Of a stretch of DNA of 64,000 nt, positions 16,776-25,974 are shown one piece after another. How positions within the stretch are numbered: the stretch's first letter is position 1; each line of letters starts with the position of its first letter. The notes under the pieces are model-generated. The model saw only the letters and a list, made by a program, of their open reading frames with translations. It searched no databases and had not been told where the DNA came from. The DNA is taken from the NCBI RefSeq assembly GCF_913773735.1, contig NZ_CAJYEB010000049.1:180208-244207 (forward strand), read 5' to 3'. This DNA comes from an uncultured Massilia sp. Lineage in GTDB: Bacteria > Pseudomonadota > Gammaproteobacteria > Burkholderiales > Burkholderiaceae_D. Position numbers and translations under genes: made by a program.

Positions 16776-18074
16776 ATGATCCCATTCATGTTCGCCACCG
16801 GCATCGAGAACAGCTATCCCACCCTCGAGCACGGGCGCGTGCGGCGCGACCAGATGGAAGAATGCGGCCACTACCGCAACTGGAAAGCCGACTTCGGCCT
16901 GGTGGCGCGCATGGGCATCAACTACCTGCGCTACGGCGTGCCGCTGCACCGCGTCTGGCTCGGCCCCGGCCGCTACGACTGGGAATTCTCCGACCAGGCG
17001 TTCGGCGAACTGCGCCGGCTGGGCATCGAAGCGATCGCCGACCTGTGCCACTTCGGCGTGCCGGACTGGGTCGGCAATTTCCAGAACCCCGACTTCCCCG
17101 ACCTGTTCCGCACCTACGCGGCCGACTTCGCCGCGCGCTATCCGTGGATCCGCTTCTACACCCCGGTCAACGAGATGTACGTGTGCGCGCGCTTTTCGGC
17201 GCTGTACGGCTGGTGGAACGAGCAGCAGGCCAGCCCGCGCGCCTACGTCACCGCCGTCAAGCACCTGGCGCGCGCCAACCTGCTGGCCATGCACGAGGTG
17301 CGCCAGCGGCGCGCGGACGCCATCTTCATCCAGAGCGAGTCGACCGAATACTTCCATCCGTGCGAGCCGGCGTCGGTGGAACTGGTCGACGCGATCAACC
17401 AGATCCGCTTCCTGACGCTCGACCTGAACTACGGCCACCCGCTCGACCCGGCCACGCGCACCTTCGTGCAGGAGTGCGGGATGACGCAGGAGGAATGCCG
17501 CTTCTTCGAACAGAACGCGGTACGCCGCAACTGCGTGCTGGGCACCGACTACTACGTGACCAACGAGCACTACGTGATGCCCGACGGCGAGCGCCACGCG
17601 GCCGGCGAACTGCTCGGCTACACCACCATCGCGCGCCAGTACTACGAGCGCTACGGCCTGCCGCTGATGCACACGGAAACCAACCGCGACGAGGGTCCGC
17701 ACGGCGACGAAGCCGCCATCTGGCTGCGCCGCCAGTGGTCGCAGATGCTCGGACTGATGCACGCGGGCGTGCCGATGGTCGGCTTCACCTGGTACTCGCT
17801 GACCGACCAGGTCGACTGGAACGACTCGCTGCGCTTCATCGAGGGCCGCGTCAACGCGCGCGGCCTGTTCGACCTCGACCGCCAGATCCGCGACGCCGGG
17901 CGCGAGTACGGCAAGCTGATCGGCGACTGGAAGGACCGCCTCCGCGCCTACAATGACCTCGAACCGGACCCGCGCATGGCGGTCGACCACCGGCCGGACG
18001 CCGGCGCCGTCACCGACAACCTGCGGCGGCTGCTGATGAAAATGGATACGCACGACACCGACAAGCCGCAGTGA
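16776..18074 (+). CDS. family 1 glycoside hydrolase-like protein
   Basis: A 432-residue TIM-barrel protein of the beta-glucosidase (GH1) superfamily, shorter than classical GH1 enzymes (about 450-480). The acid/base Glu133 is in TPVNEMYV (classical TxNEP has Pro where this has Met) and the nucleophile candidate Glu301 is in HTETNRD in place of the usual TENG. An AAAGGAAG Shine-Dalgarno precedes the ATG. It is coupled to the upstream ThDP enzyme and has no signal peptide, so it acts in the cytoplasm. Both catalytic carboxylates are kept but the surrounding subsites differ, so the substrate is probably not a simple glucoside. It is convergent with the hydroxylase gene 30 bp downstream. Confidence 0.85.
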   Translation: MIPFMFATGIENSYPTLEHGRVRRDQMEECGHYRNWKADFGLVARMGINYLRYGVPLHRVWLGPGRYDWEFSDQAFGELRRLGIEAIADLCHFGVPDWVGNFQNPDFPDLFRTYAADFAARYPWIRFYTPVNEMYVCARFSALYGWWNEQQASPRAYVTAVKHLARANLLAMHEVRQRRADAIFIQSESTEYFHPCEPASVELVDAINQIRFLTLDLNYGHPLDPATRTFVQECGMTQEECRFFEQNAVRRNCVLGTDYYVTNEHYVMPDGERHAAGELLGYTTIARQYYERYGLPLMHTETNRDEGPHGDEAAIWLRRQWSQMLGLMHAGVPMVGFTWYSLTDQVDWNDSLRFIEGRVNARGLFDLDRQIRDAGREYGKLIGDWKDRLRAYNDLEPDPRMAVDHRPDAGAVTDNLRRLLMKMDTHDTDKPQ

Positions 18075-18104
18075 GGCGCCGCAGGGGCGGTGCGGCGGCC
18101 GTCG

Positions 18105-18839
18105 TCAGCCCTGGCGGTGCACGTCGCGACACAGCAGCATGTCGGTCACGCGGTCCGGCTTGTCCCCGTCGAAGCCGAGCACCGGCGCGCGCCGCGGCGG
18201 ATTGCACCAGGTGCCGAACAGCATGTCCCACAGCGGCAGGCCATAGTTCTGGCGGTGGTGGCCCAGCTGGTGGTGGACGGTGTGCATTTCCGGCCGCTGC
18301 ACGATATAGCCCAGCCAGGTGGGCGTGCGCAGGTCGCTGTGCAGGAACAGGTCGAACAGGCCGGTCAGCAGCAGCGCGATGGCGGCCGCGACGGGGCTCG
18401 CGCCCAGCACCAGGTAGCTGACGCCGGCGCTGATGCAGATGGCGGCCGCGGAATCGAGCGGATGCGCATAGAACGCGGTCAACGCCTCCACCCGCCGCGC
18501 GCTGTGGTGCAGCTGGTGGAACACCCGCCACAGCAGGTCGGCGCGGTGCGTGGCGCGGTGCCACCAGTAGAACACGAAGCTGGTCAGCAGGAAGGCCAGC
18601 AGCCCCACCGCCGCCTCCGGCATGACGCTCCCGGCATCGAACAGCGCCACGCGCCGGATCGGCCCGGCGAACAGCCAGCCGACGGCCAGCGTGACCGCCA
18701 CCGTGACGGCGCCGACGCCGCTCGCCAGCACCAGCCAGCGCCGGTCGCAGGCATTGCGCGAGGCCGGCGCGATGACTTCGCGCGTGAACAGGGCCACGAA
18801 GGCCAGGCCGATGATGGGCATTACCAGGAGTTCTACCAT
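18105..18839 (-). CDS. sterol desaturase/fatty acid hydroxylase superfamily protein
   Basis: Membrane di-iron hydroxylase or desaturase of about 244 residues. Several hydrophobic helices frame the histidine clusters WWHRATH, HQLHHS and HTVHHQLGHHRQN, which match the eight-histidine signature of the superfamily. The start at 18839 (MVELLVMP) is preceded by a GGAG; an upstream in-frame start adds a non-hydrophobic tail. The substrate is unknown; lipids or carotenoids are typical for relatives. A second family member is encoded at 61847-62683. It is separated from the next plus-strand gene by a 267-bp A/T-richer gap holding promoters. Confidence 0.85.
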   Translation of the reverse strand: MVELLVMPIIGLAFVALFTREVIAPASRNACDRRWLVLASGVGAVTVAVTLAVGWLFAGPIRRVALFDAGSVMPEAAVGLLAFLLTSFVFYWWHRATHRADLLWRVFHQLHHSARRVEALTAFYAHPLDSAAAICISAGVSYLVLGASPVAAAIALLLTGLFDLFLHSDLRTPTWLGYIVQRPEMHTVHHQLGHHRQNYGLPLWDMLFGTWCNPPRRAPVLGFDGDKPDRVTDMLLCRDVHRQG

Positions 18840-19106
18840 GCTTGCGCTCCAGAGACAGGCGCCGCGTGGACGCCGCGACATAGGCACTCTACAGCAGTCA
18901 CGCAGTCCGCGATGTTTCCCTTGCGACGGGGCGCCCCTGCCTTCGATGAAAAATTCAATCAGGAAATTACTTGCCCCAAAGATAATAATGGTTCATCATG
19001 ATTTAGTGCACCGGAAGCAACAAGAGGTCCGCGTGCCGTCATGCCGTCGCTGGCGTGGTCGCGAACCGTGCCACGATGACAACATCGTCAACGCATTGGA
19101 GGAATC

Positions 19107-19661
19107 GTGCCGACCAGAAGCACTGGAAATCTCGAAATGACCCACAAGATCGTCGGCGAAGGCGGCCATCTTGCCCACATGTGGAACCGGCGCGACGCCG
19201 CCGGCGTTAACGAAACAGTACTCACGCGCTACCGTGTTTGCAACCTCCAGGAAGCCATCAATACATGGATGTACTGCCTGGCCGGCGGGCGCCACGTTGC
19301 GCTGACGCGCGACAAGCCGACGGAAATGCAGGCGGTCCAGCAAGTGGGGAACAATGAAGGAATGCCGGGCACGCGATCCGGCCCCGATCCCAGGATCGCG
19401 AAACTGCTATCCATGGGAATCCAGATCGCGACGCCGCCCCCGCGCCCGGTCGTCGAATATTCGCTGGAACCAGCCGCCCAGTTCCTGAATGGCCAGAACA
19501 CGGTCATCACCGTCGGCATCAATTCCGCATTCTGCGTCGCCGGCAGCGGCCTGTCGTTCGAAGGCGGCGGCGGTACCGTCGTGCAGATCGGTACGCCGCT
19601 CAGCTGGGTCGATGTCGATCCCCGCCTGCTCGAAACGGCGTTTCCGGACAGGCTCGCGTAA
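19107..19661 (+). CDS. hypothetical protein, GTG start
   Basis: A 184-residue protein of no recognised family. A GGAGGA ribosome binding site lies three bases before the GTG at 19107; an alternative ATG at 19137 (MTHKIVGEGG) is better spaced. Third-position GC is high in this frame, so the gene is probably real even though its overall GC is slightly lower than that of its neighbours. It has no signal peptide and no membrane segment. The C-terminal half has beta-like patterns such as NTVITVGINSAFCVAGSGLS. It stands alone, with a 489-bp non-coding stretch after it. Role unknown. Confidence 0.6.
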   Translation: MPTRSTGNLEMTHKIVGEGGHLAHMWNRRDAAGVNETVLTRYRVCNLQEAINTWMYCLAGGRHVALTRDKPTEMQAVQQVGNNEGMPGTRSGPDPRIAKLLSMGIQIATPPPRPVVEYSLEPAAQFLNGQNTVITVGINSAFCVAGSGLSFEGGGGTVVQIGTPLSWVDVDPRLLETAFPDRLA

Positions 19662-20150
19662 CGCGTAACGCGGATCGAGGCTGCAGCGCCCATCCGCGCC
19701 GGCACCGTCGCCGGCTGCTGCCACGTCGCCCGCACCTCGGTCCGCGTCGCGGCGTCGGCCGGCGACAGCCCGAACATCACCGCCACCGCCGCCAGCCGCA
19801 GCAGCACCGGCGCGCGACGCAGACGCATGACTACCAGTCCCACCAGCAGCGCGAGCAAGGTCGGCAGCAGGGGTCGCAGTTCGCCGCGCATCGCAGCCCC
19901 CAGCGCGTCCGACGACGTACGACATTGGATACAGGAAGATCCACACCAGGTCGACGACGTGTCCAGAACACCCGGCAAAGGAATCCCGCGGCACGACACG
20001 ACTGAGTGCCTGCGGTATTTACGACATCCATATAGCCCATGCAAGACCGGGGCTTGCACGATACGACCGGAAGGGCGGCGGGCCAGGCTCGTATTGCAGT
20101 CAAGCAATTTCAGCGCCAAACCATTATGATGCGCTGATTGCCACTCCCCG
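19662..20150. other. 489-bp gap with no convincing gene
   Basis: No frame has convincing codon bias. On the minus strand a hydrophobic stretch starting at the ATG at 19891 (MRGELRPLLPTLLALLVGLV) looks like a membrane segment, but that frame has no stop until 19229 and runs antisense through the plus-strand gene. It may be a decayed gene end or chance. The last 100 bp are A/T-richer and should hold the promoter of the gene at 20151. Confidence 0.4.
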
Positions 20151-21044
20151 ATGGAAACGATGAACGCCACCCTGCAACAGCAAGCACTGCACTTCGGCGA
20201 CGCGGTCGCCGCCTACCTGGCGCCCTGGAAGGACACGCTGAAGGATTTCGACTGGCCGCTGACGCCGGCGGCCAGGACGACCGCCGCGGCCATGGGCTTC
20301 GGACTGGGCGACGGCAGCGGGGGCACCGCGGCCACCAACGCCCTGCGCGCGGCCGTCGCCGCCCGCGCCCGCGCCTGCCACGGCCTGCCCGCCGACACGC
20401 GCGCGGCGCGCATGGCCGCGCTGTGCTCCTTCGTGATCCGCGACTGGGGCGCCCTGCGCAGCAATCGCGACGCCACCATTGCCGGCTATGCGGCGCGCTA
20501 CACGGGCGCCGGCATCGCCGACCTGTCCGCCATCGCTTCGCTGGACGACCTGCAGGCGCAGGCCGGCTGCACCTTCCCGGTCCAGGGGATCTCGAGCTGG
20601 TCCAAGTGGCTGAGCTTCGTCTGGAGCGATTGGGCGCTGGTCTACGATGCGCGCATCGCGTTCGCGCTGAACACGATCCACTTCCTGCACGGCGTGCACG
20701 CGCCCGCCGTTCCCGTGCCGCAGGGCCGCGACCGCCTGCTGAGCACCCTGGACACGCAATCGCTGGCGGCGCTGGGCTACCTGCAGCGGCGCGGCAAGAC
20801 CTGTCCGGCCGCCGGCGCGCACGTCGCGGTGCTGGCCGACTGGATCGAGGACGGCAGCGTGGCGGACGCGTCGGCCTATGCCTACTACCTGGCCGTGATG
20901 CGGCGGGTGCGCGACGTGCTGGGCTACGAGGGGCCGTTCGCGCTGACGGAAACCGAGATGCTGCTGTTCCACGTCTCCAACAAGCAGGTCGTGCACGCGC
21001 TGCTGGCGGCACTGAGCGACACGCTGGCCGCGCGCGCCGCGTAG
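20151..21044 (+). CDS. hypothetical cytoplasmic protein
   Basis: A 297-residue, mostly helical protein without signal peptide or membrane segments. The most distinctive region is a Trp-rich block, SSWSKWLSFVWSDWALVYDA (residues about 146-165), followed by RIAFALNTIHFLHG. This pattern resembles small conserved proteins of unknown function in Betaproteobacteria, but I cannot name the family. The start could be 20151 or the ATG three codons on (20160). It is convergent with the YeeE transporter gene 25 bp downstream. Confidence 0.7.
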   Translation: METMNATLQQQALHFGDAVAAYLAPWKDTLKDFDWPLTPAARTTAAAMGFGLGDGSGGTAATNALRAAVAARARACHGLPADTRAARMAALCSFVIRDWGALRSNRDATIAGYAARYTGAGIADLSAIASLDDLQAQAGCTFPVQGISSWSKWLSFVWSDWALVYDARIAFALNTIHFLHGVHAPAVPVPQGRDRLLSTLDTQSLAALGYLQRRGKTCPAAGAHVAVLADWIEDGSVADASAYAYYLAVMRRVRDVLGYEGPFALTETEMLLFHVSNKQVVHALLAALSDTLAARAA

Positions 21045-21069
21045 CGCGGCGGAGCGGCGACGCCGTGGA

Positions 21070-22296
21070 TCAGCAGGCGGTCGGCTTGAGACGCTCGACC
21101 TCCAGGCCGAACAGCGGGCGCAGCCGGGTGCCGGCGACGTTGCCGCAGAAGGCCGCCACCAGCCACAGCCAGCCGTGCAGGCTGCCCGAGACGATGCCGC
21201 TGAAGTAAGCGCCGATATTGCAGCCGTAGGCCAGGCGCGCGCCATAGCCCAGCAGCAGGCCGCCGACGACGGCCGCGACCAGCGAGCGCAACGGCAGGCG
21301 CCACACCGGCGCCCAGCGGCCGGCCAGCGCCGCCGCCAGCATCGCGCCGAGCACGATGCCGATGTCCATCACCGAGGTGACGTCGTTCCACACCGGCGCG
21401 GCCAGCGCGGCGGCGTTGGCCTTGGTCGACCAGTAGGCCCAGCTGGCGGTGTCGATGCCCAGCAGCGCCGCCGCCTTCGCGCCCCACAGGGCGAACGCCG
21501 ACGTCACGCCCCAGGGGCGTCCCGACAGCGCCAGCGTGGCGAAGTTCAGCACCACCAGCGCCAGCGCGCCCGCCACCAGCGGCCACGGGCCGTGCAGCCA
21601 GGGCGACGCGTGCGGCGGCTGCACGTGGGCCGCCACCAGCCGGCCGTGGCGGCGCTTCTCGACGGCGACCGTGACGGCGTAGACCAGCGCGAACACGGTC
21701 CAGTTGAGCGCCAGCGCCGGCGCCACGCCCAGTTCGTTCACGAGCGACAGCGGCTTGAGCTGCGGCAGCGACGTCCAGAACGGCATGTGCGCCGTGCCGA
21801 TCACGGAACCGGCGATGAAGGCGAGCAGCGTGACGACCATGCGCGTGCTGCCGCCGCCGACCGTGTACAGGGTGCCGGAAGCGCAGCCGCCGCCCAGTTG
21901 CATGCCGATGCCGAAGATGAAGGCGCCGACGACGACCGAGGTGCCGGCCGGCGACACCAGGCCCTTGACGGGCGTGCCGAACAGCGTGCCGGCGGCCAGC
22001 ACCGGGAAGAACAGCGCCACGCCGACGGCCAGCATGATCATCTGGGCGCGCAGGCCGGCGCCGCGGCCGTCGGCGATGAACACGCGCCAGGCCGAGGTGA
22101 AGCCGAACGCCGCATGGTAGAGCGACAGGCCGAGCAGCGCGCCGACGACGTACAGGGCGGCCTGGCGCCAGCCGACGGCCTGGCCGAGCCAGGCGGCGCC
22201 CAGCACGACCAGCAGGAGGGCGACCGCGAGCGGCGCGGGGTTGATGCCGGCGCGGCCGGGCGAGGCGGGAAACGGGGAAGTCGAGGAAACGGACAT
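21070..22296 (-). CDS. YeeE/YedE (TsuA-type) sulfur transport protein
   Basis: Polytopic inner-membrane protein of 408 residues, the length of fused YeeE/YedE proteins. Two inverted-repeat halves each carry a conserved cysteine motif, GGGCASGTLY (Cys138) and AYGCNIGAYFSG (Cys near 359), which in TsuA form the thiosulfate relay. The likely role is uptake of thiosulfate or a related sulfur donor; relatives also feed selenium or tRNA thiolation. No tusA-like gene (often adjacent to yeeE) is next to it. It is divergent from the GMC oxidoreductase gene over a 159-bp gap. Confidence 0.88.
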   Translation of the reverse strand: MSVSSTSPFPASPGRAGINPAPLAVALLLVVLGAAWLGQAVGWRQAALYVVGALLGLSLYHAAFGFTSAWRVFIADGRGAGLRAQMIMLAVGVALFFPVLAAGTLFGTPVKGLVSPAGTSVVVGAFIFGIGMQLGGGCASGTLYTVGGGSTRMVVTLLAFIAGSVIGTAHMPFWTSLPQLKPLSLVNELGVAPALALNWTVFALVYAVTVAVEKRRHGRLVAAHVQPPHASPWLHGPWPLVAGALALVVLNFATLALSGRPWGVTSAFALWGAKAAALLGIDTASWAYWSTKANAAALAAPVWNDVTSVMDIGIVLGAMLAAALAGRWAPVWRLPLRSLVAAVVGGLLLGYGARLAYGCNIGAYFSGIVSGSLHGWLWLVAAFCGNVAGTRLRPLFGLEVERLKPTAC

Positions 22297-22455
22297 GGCG
22301 AACGATCAGGGTGGCGTCGACGACGCAATGCGCTATTGTGGCGCGTTTTCGCACTTCCTGCCCGGCCCGTCGTCCATGGCCGGCCGCGACGCCGCGCGGA
22401 CGGCGTGCCGGCCCGCGTGTTAACATGCGGGATTGCCCCGACGCCTGCCCCCTCC

Positions 22456-23901
22456 ATGTCCGACCATTCCTCCACCCCGCTCGACGCGATCGTCGTCGGC
22501 AGCGGCCCCGGCGGCGCGTCCGCCGCACGCGAACTGGCGCTGCGCGGCGCCCGCGTGCTGCTGCTGGAACAGGGCAGCGCGGCGCCGCTGGCCGGCACGC
22601 TGGGGCAGATGGCGGGCATGGCCGCGGTGCCCGGCAAGGGCGCCTTCCTGCACCGCGACGGCTCGCTGCTGGTGCGCGCGCTGGCGCTCGGCGGCACGTC
22701 CTCGATCAACTTCGCCACCGCCGCGCCGCCGCCGGCCGCCATGTTCGCGGCCCACGGCATCGACCTCGAACCGGCGCTGGCGGCACTGCGCGCCGAACTG
22801 CCGATGGCGCCGCTGCCCGACCACCTGGTCGGCCCGATGGCGGCGCGCATCGCCGGCGCGGCCCGGCGCCTGGCCCTGCCCTGGCGCCGGCTGGACAAGC
22901 TGATCCGCCCGCAGTCCTGCCGCCGCGGCTGCTGGCGCTGCGTCTACGGCTGTCCCTACGGCGCCAAGTGGACGGCGCGCGATTTCGTCGACGAGGGCAT
23001 GCGCAGCAGCCTGCAGCTCGTGAGCGGCGCGCGCGTCACCCGCGTGCTGCGCGAGCAGGGCCGCGCGGCCGGCGTCGAGGCGGTGGTGCACGGCCGCGCG
23101 CGCAGCTGGCGCGCGCCACTGGTGGTGCTGGCCGCCGGCGGCATCGGCAGCCCGCGGCTGCTGCGCGCGTCCGGCCTGATGACGGCGCCCGCCGCGTTTT
23201 TCAGCGACCCGGTGGTGGCGGTGATGGGCAGCGTCGACGACCTGGACGAACGCCACGGCCCGGGCGGCGCCGAAGTGCCGATGGCCGCCGGCGCGACCTG
23301 GCAGGCGGACGGCCTGGCGCTGGCCGACCTCACCTTGCCGCGTCCGATGTACCAGGCGTTCGCGCTGCAGGCCGGCCGTCCCGACCGGCTGTTCGCGCAT
23401 GCGCGCACCCTGACCATCATGGTCAAGATCCGCGACGCCATCGGCGGCCGGATCGGCCCGCGCTGGGTCGACAAGGCGCTGCAGGACGCCGACCGCGCAC
23501 GCTTTTGCCATGGCAACGAGATCGCCCGCGCCATCCTCAGGGAAGCCGGCGCCCGCCACATCTTCGCGAGCCACCATTTCGCCGCCCACCCGGGCGGCAG
23601 CCTGCGCATCGGCGCCATGGTCGACGCCGACCTGCGCACCGCCACGCCCGGGCTGTACGTGTGCGACGCGTCGGTGATCCCCGAGCCCTGGGGCCTGCCG
23701 CCGACGCTCACCCTGCTGTGCCTGGGCAAGCGCCTGGGCGCGCACCTGGCCGCGCGCCGCCCGGAAGCCGGCGCGGCGGGAGGATGCGCGCCGGCGGCGC
23801 CGGCAGCCGGGGAGGCGCCTGGCGCGACGGACGCGCCGCCAGCCGGCCGACTGGCGCAGGCCGCCGCCCCCTCCCCCTCCCCCTGGCCGGCGCGCTCCTG
23901 A
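22456..23901 (+). CDS. GMC family FAD-dependent oxidoreductase
   Basis: A 481-residue flavoprotein. An N-terminal Rossmann motif binds FAD (VVGSGPGGASAARELALRG, residues about 13-31). The C-terminal GMC_oxred_C region has HPGGSLRIGAMVD and CDASVIPEPWGLPPTLT, with the His that activates the alcohol substrate. Between them Cys155, Cys159, Cys162 and Cys166 form a CX3CX2CX3C cluster (C-RRG-C-WR-C-VYG-C), a feature of the long-chain-alcohol and choline/sterol oxidase-like subgroup. It could bind a metal or an iron-sulfur cluster. No signal peptide. Substrate unknown. The last 40 residues are a Pro/Ala-rich tail. The start at 22456 (MSDHSS) gives the normal N-terminus. Confidence 0.87.
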   Translation: MSDHSSTPLDAIVVGSGPGGASAARELALRGARVLLLEQGSAAPLAGTLGQMAGMAAVPGKGAFLHRDGSLLVRALALGGTSSINFATAAPPPAAMFAAHGIDLEPALAALRAELPMAPLPDHLVGPMAARIAGAARRLALPWRRLDKLIRPQSCRRGCWRCVYGCPYGAKWTARDFVDEGMRSSLQLVSGARVTRVLREQGRAAGVEAVVHGRARSWRAPLVVLAAGGIGSPRLLRASGLMTAPAAFFSDPVVAVMGSVDDLDERHGPGGAEVPMAAGATWQADGLALADLTLPRPMYQAFALQAGRPDRLFAHARTLTIMVKIRDAIGGRIGPRWVDKALQDADRARFCHGNEIARAILREAGARHIFASHHFAAHPGGSLRIGAMVDADLRTATPGLYVCDASVIPEPWGLPPTLTLLCLGKRLGAHLAARRPEAGAAGGCAPAAPAAGEAPGATDAPPAGRLAQAAAPSPSPWPARS

Positions 23902-23997
23902 ACCGCCGGTCGGAGCCACCCCGCAACCGATGATTCGCTGGCGCTGGCGGGCCCGCGCGTGCTAACCTGCCGCCATTCGCGCACGGCGGAACGGACT

Positions 23998-24957
23998 ATG
24001 AAGAACTGGATCAAGGGTTTGCTGGGGAACTCGGAGCAGGCGGCCACCGCCGCCGCCGCGGACGCCCACGCGCAAGCCGAGAGCGCGGGCGCCGAAATCG
24101 ACGCCGCCTACTACCGCTGGCTGACGGCCAGCGCCGGCTACGAGGCGCCGGACGACGTCGAGCGGCGCATCCTCGACGAGCTGCGCCAGCTGGCGCGGGA
24201 CCCGGCCGCCGCGGCCGGCCTGGTGCCGCGCGTGCCCGAAGTGATCCCGCAACTGCTGGCCAGCCTGGGCGACGAGGGTACGTCGAACGCCGACCTGGCG
24301 CGCCAGGCGTCGCAGGACGTGGTGCTGGTGGCCGAGGTGGTGCGCGAGGCCAACAGCGCCTACTACCGCCCGCTGACGCCCGTCAAGACCGTCGAGGCGG
24401 CCATCATGATGCTGGGCCAGAACGGCCTGCGCATGCTGCTGGCGCGCCTGGCGTTCCGGCCCATCATCACGATGCAGTCGAGCGGTTTCGCGCGCCGCGC
24501 CGCGCCGCAGGTATGGAGCCAGTCCGAGAAATGCGCACTGGCGGCGAGCCTGATGGCGCCGGGCATGACCGCGGGCGCCTTCGAAGCCTACCTGTCCGGC
24601 CTGATGCAGAACGTCGGCCTGCTGGTGGCGTTCCGCCTGGCCGACCGCATCGGCCAGGAAGGCCGCATCCCGGGTTCGCGCGCCTTCGGCCTGGCGGTCC
24701 AGGAACACGGCCGCGCGCTGTCGGCGCAGGTGGCCCGGCACTGGGAATTCCCGGCGGACGTGTGCGAGGCCATCGCGCATGCCGGCGAACCGGGCGAGCA
24801 GCCGCTGGCGAAGGCGCTGGCGCTGGGGGACCGCATCGCCAAGCTGCGCCTGCTGATCGACGGCGCGGTCATCGACGAGGACGATACGCTCGTGACCGAG
24901 GGGCTGGACAACTTCCAGCGGCGTTGCCTGAACAAGCTGGCGCTGGCGGAAGATTGA
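23998..24957 (+). CDS. HDOD domain protein
   Basis: A 319-residue cytoplasmic protein with an HDOD domain, the degenerate HD-like helical fold used in signal transduction together with c-di-GMP or two-component systems. Segments that mark it are VVREANSAYYRPLTPVKTVE, AIMMLGQNGLRMLL and LMQNVGLLVAF. No GGDEF, EAL or receiver domain is fused. The N-terminal 60 residues are Ala-rich and probably a linker. The start at 23998 (MKNWIKGLL) is preceded by a weak GGAACGG site. It lies 96 bp downstream of the GMC gene on the same strand. A hairpin (GGCCGCA/TGCGGCC) directly follows the stop but lacks a T-run. Confidence 0.85.
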   Translation: MKNWIKGLLGNSEQAATAAAADAHAQAESAGAEIDAAYYRWLTASAGYEAPDDVERRILDELRQLARDPAAAAGLVPRVPEVIPQLLASLGDEGTSNADLARQASQDVVLVAEVVREANSAYYRPLTPVKTVEAAIMMLGQNGLRMLLARLAFRPIITMQSSGFARRAAPQVWSQSEKCALAASLMAPGMTAGAFEAYLSGLMQNVGLLVAFRLADRIGQEGRIPGSRAFGLAVQEHGRALSAQVARHWEFPADVCEAIAHAGEPGEQPLAKALALGDRIAKLRLLIDGAVIDEDDTLVTEGLDNFQRRCLNKLALAED

Positions 24958-25231
24958 TGGCCGCATTGCGGCCTGGATCGATATAACGTCGCCCTGCGAC
25001 GCACGGGAGCCGGTGTCCGGCGGGCGGAAACGCGCTGGCGCAAATCGCATCGTCGTCGATCGCGCACGGGGGATTGGCTGTCCTTGACGTCCGGGCGCCC
25101 GTGGACGGACAACCATGATGTCGATGCCGGCCCGACGACGTGACGAACACCGGGTCGCGTGTCCGCTGCCACTGCCGGCCGAAGGCGCTCACGGATGCCC
25201 TGCCGGTGCCGCCCCCGATGACCTACGCCCT

Positions 25232-25528
25232 TCAGACCGCTTCGGGCACCCCGGCCCGGGCGCGCCGGCGGCGGATGGCGCTGGCGATGCTGAACACGCC
25301 GATGGCGCCGGCGATCGCGCCGATGGTGCGCGGCGCCAGGTGATCCGTCATGCCCGCGTCGGCGGCCATCTCCGGCACGATCGCCGGCTCGGCCCTGGCA
25401 GGCGCTTCCGGCGCCGTGCGCACGCGTACCACCACCGCATCGCGCTCGGCGGACGCGGCATGGGCCGCGCCGGCCAGGGCCAGCCCCAGCAGCAGGGCCG
25501 GGATCGCGTTGCGCAGGATGGTGGTCAT
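25232..25528 (-). CDS. small exported protein with C-terminal membrane anchor and Arg cluster
   Basis: A 98-residue protein. Residues 1-24 (MTTILRNAIPALLLGLALAG and AHAA) form a signal peptide. A short charged/Pro region follows, and then residues about 67-85 form one membrane segment (TIGAIAGAIGVFSIASAI) closed by RRRRAR. This N-signal, C-anchor, Arg-tail layout resembles exosortase-type sorting substrates, but no PEP motif is present. A GGAG site precedes the ATG. Function unknown. Confidence 0.65.
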   Translation of the reverse strand: MTTILRNAIPALLLGLALAGAAHAASAERDAVVVRVRTAPEAPARAEPAIVPEMAADAGMTDHLAPRTIGAIAGAIGVFSIASAIRRRRARAGVPEAV

Positions 25529-25974
25529 GGGAACTCCGTCGTGTCCAGTATTTGTTTCGTTTAGCTAACATGATAGGCCACCGCGCCGATAGCGACCATG
25601 TGAAAATCTTTATGGTTGCGATAGCCTAGGATGATGAGGTGAAGCTGTTGTTCTTTACCCACAGCGGGCAACGACACGCCTTGCCGAAGCGCTGCAGCGC
25701 CTCCGGCGAGGGGCGCCCGGCCTGCCGGCCGGGGCCGCCGGATCGACGGACGCGCGCGCTGCGGCGATGCACACCCCGTGGATGGCCGCGAACGCGGTCC
25801 CGGCGCGCTGAAGGATCGGGCCGTCCATGCAGGAATCCGTAGGTGGACAACTTTATTGTAGATTCTGGGCAACAATTTGTGTCCAGGAAGTCAACGGCGG
25901 GCCATCCGGCCGCGCGCGACCGCCCCCGGCTCGCGTATCATATGCGCCACTTCAACCACAGCATCGGGAAAGAC
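25529..25974. promoter_or_regulatory. 446-bp intergenic region upstream of the KfrA-like gene
   Basis: The region contains A/T-rich patches around 25550-25660 and 25840-25885, suiting divergent promoters for the small exported protein and the KfrA-like gene. An imperfect operator-like repeat, ATTGT (25855-25859) and ACAAT (25872-25876), lies about 100 bp before the KfrA-like start and might be its autoregulatory site. No convincing gene is seen. Confidence 0.35.

Noticed and set aside
19229..19891. Minus-strand open frame with a hydrophobic N-terminus
   Set aside because: It runs without a stop through the plus-strand gene at 19107-19661, which has better codon bias. It is kept only as a possible remnant.
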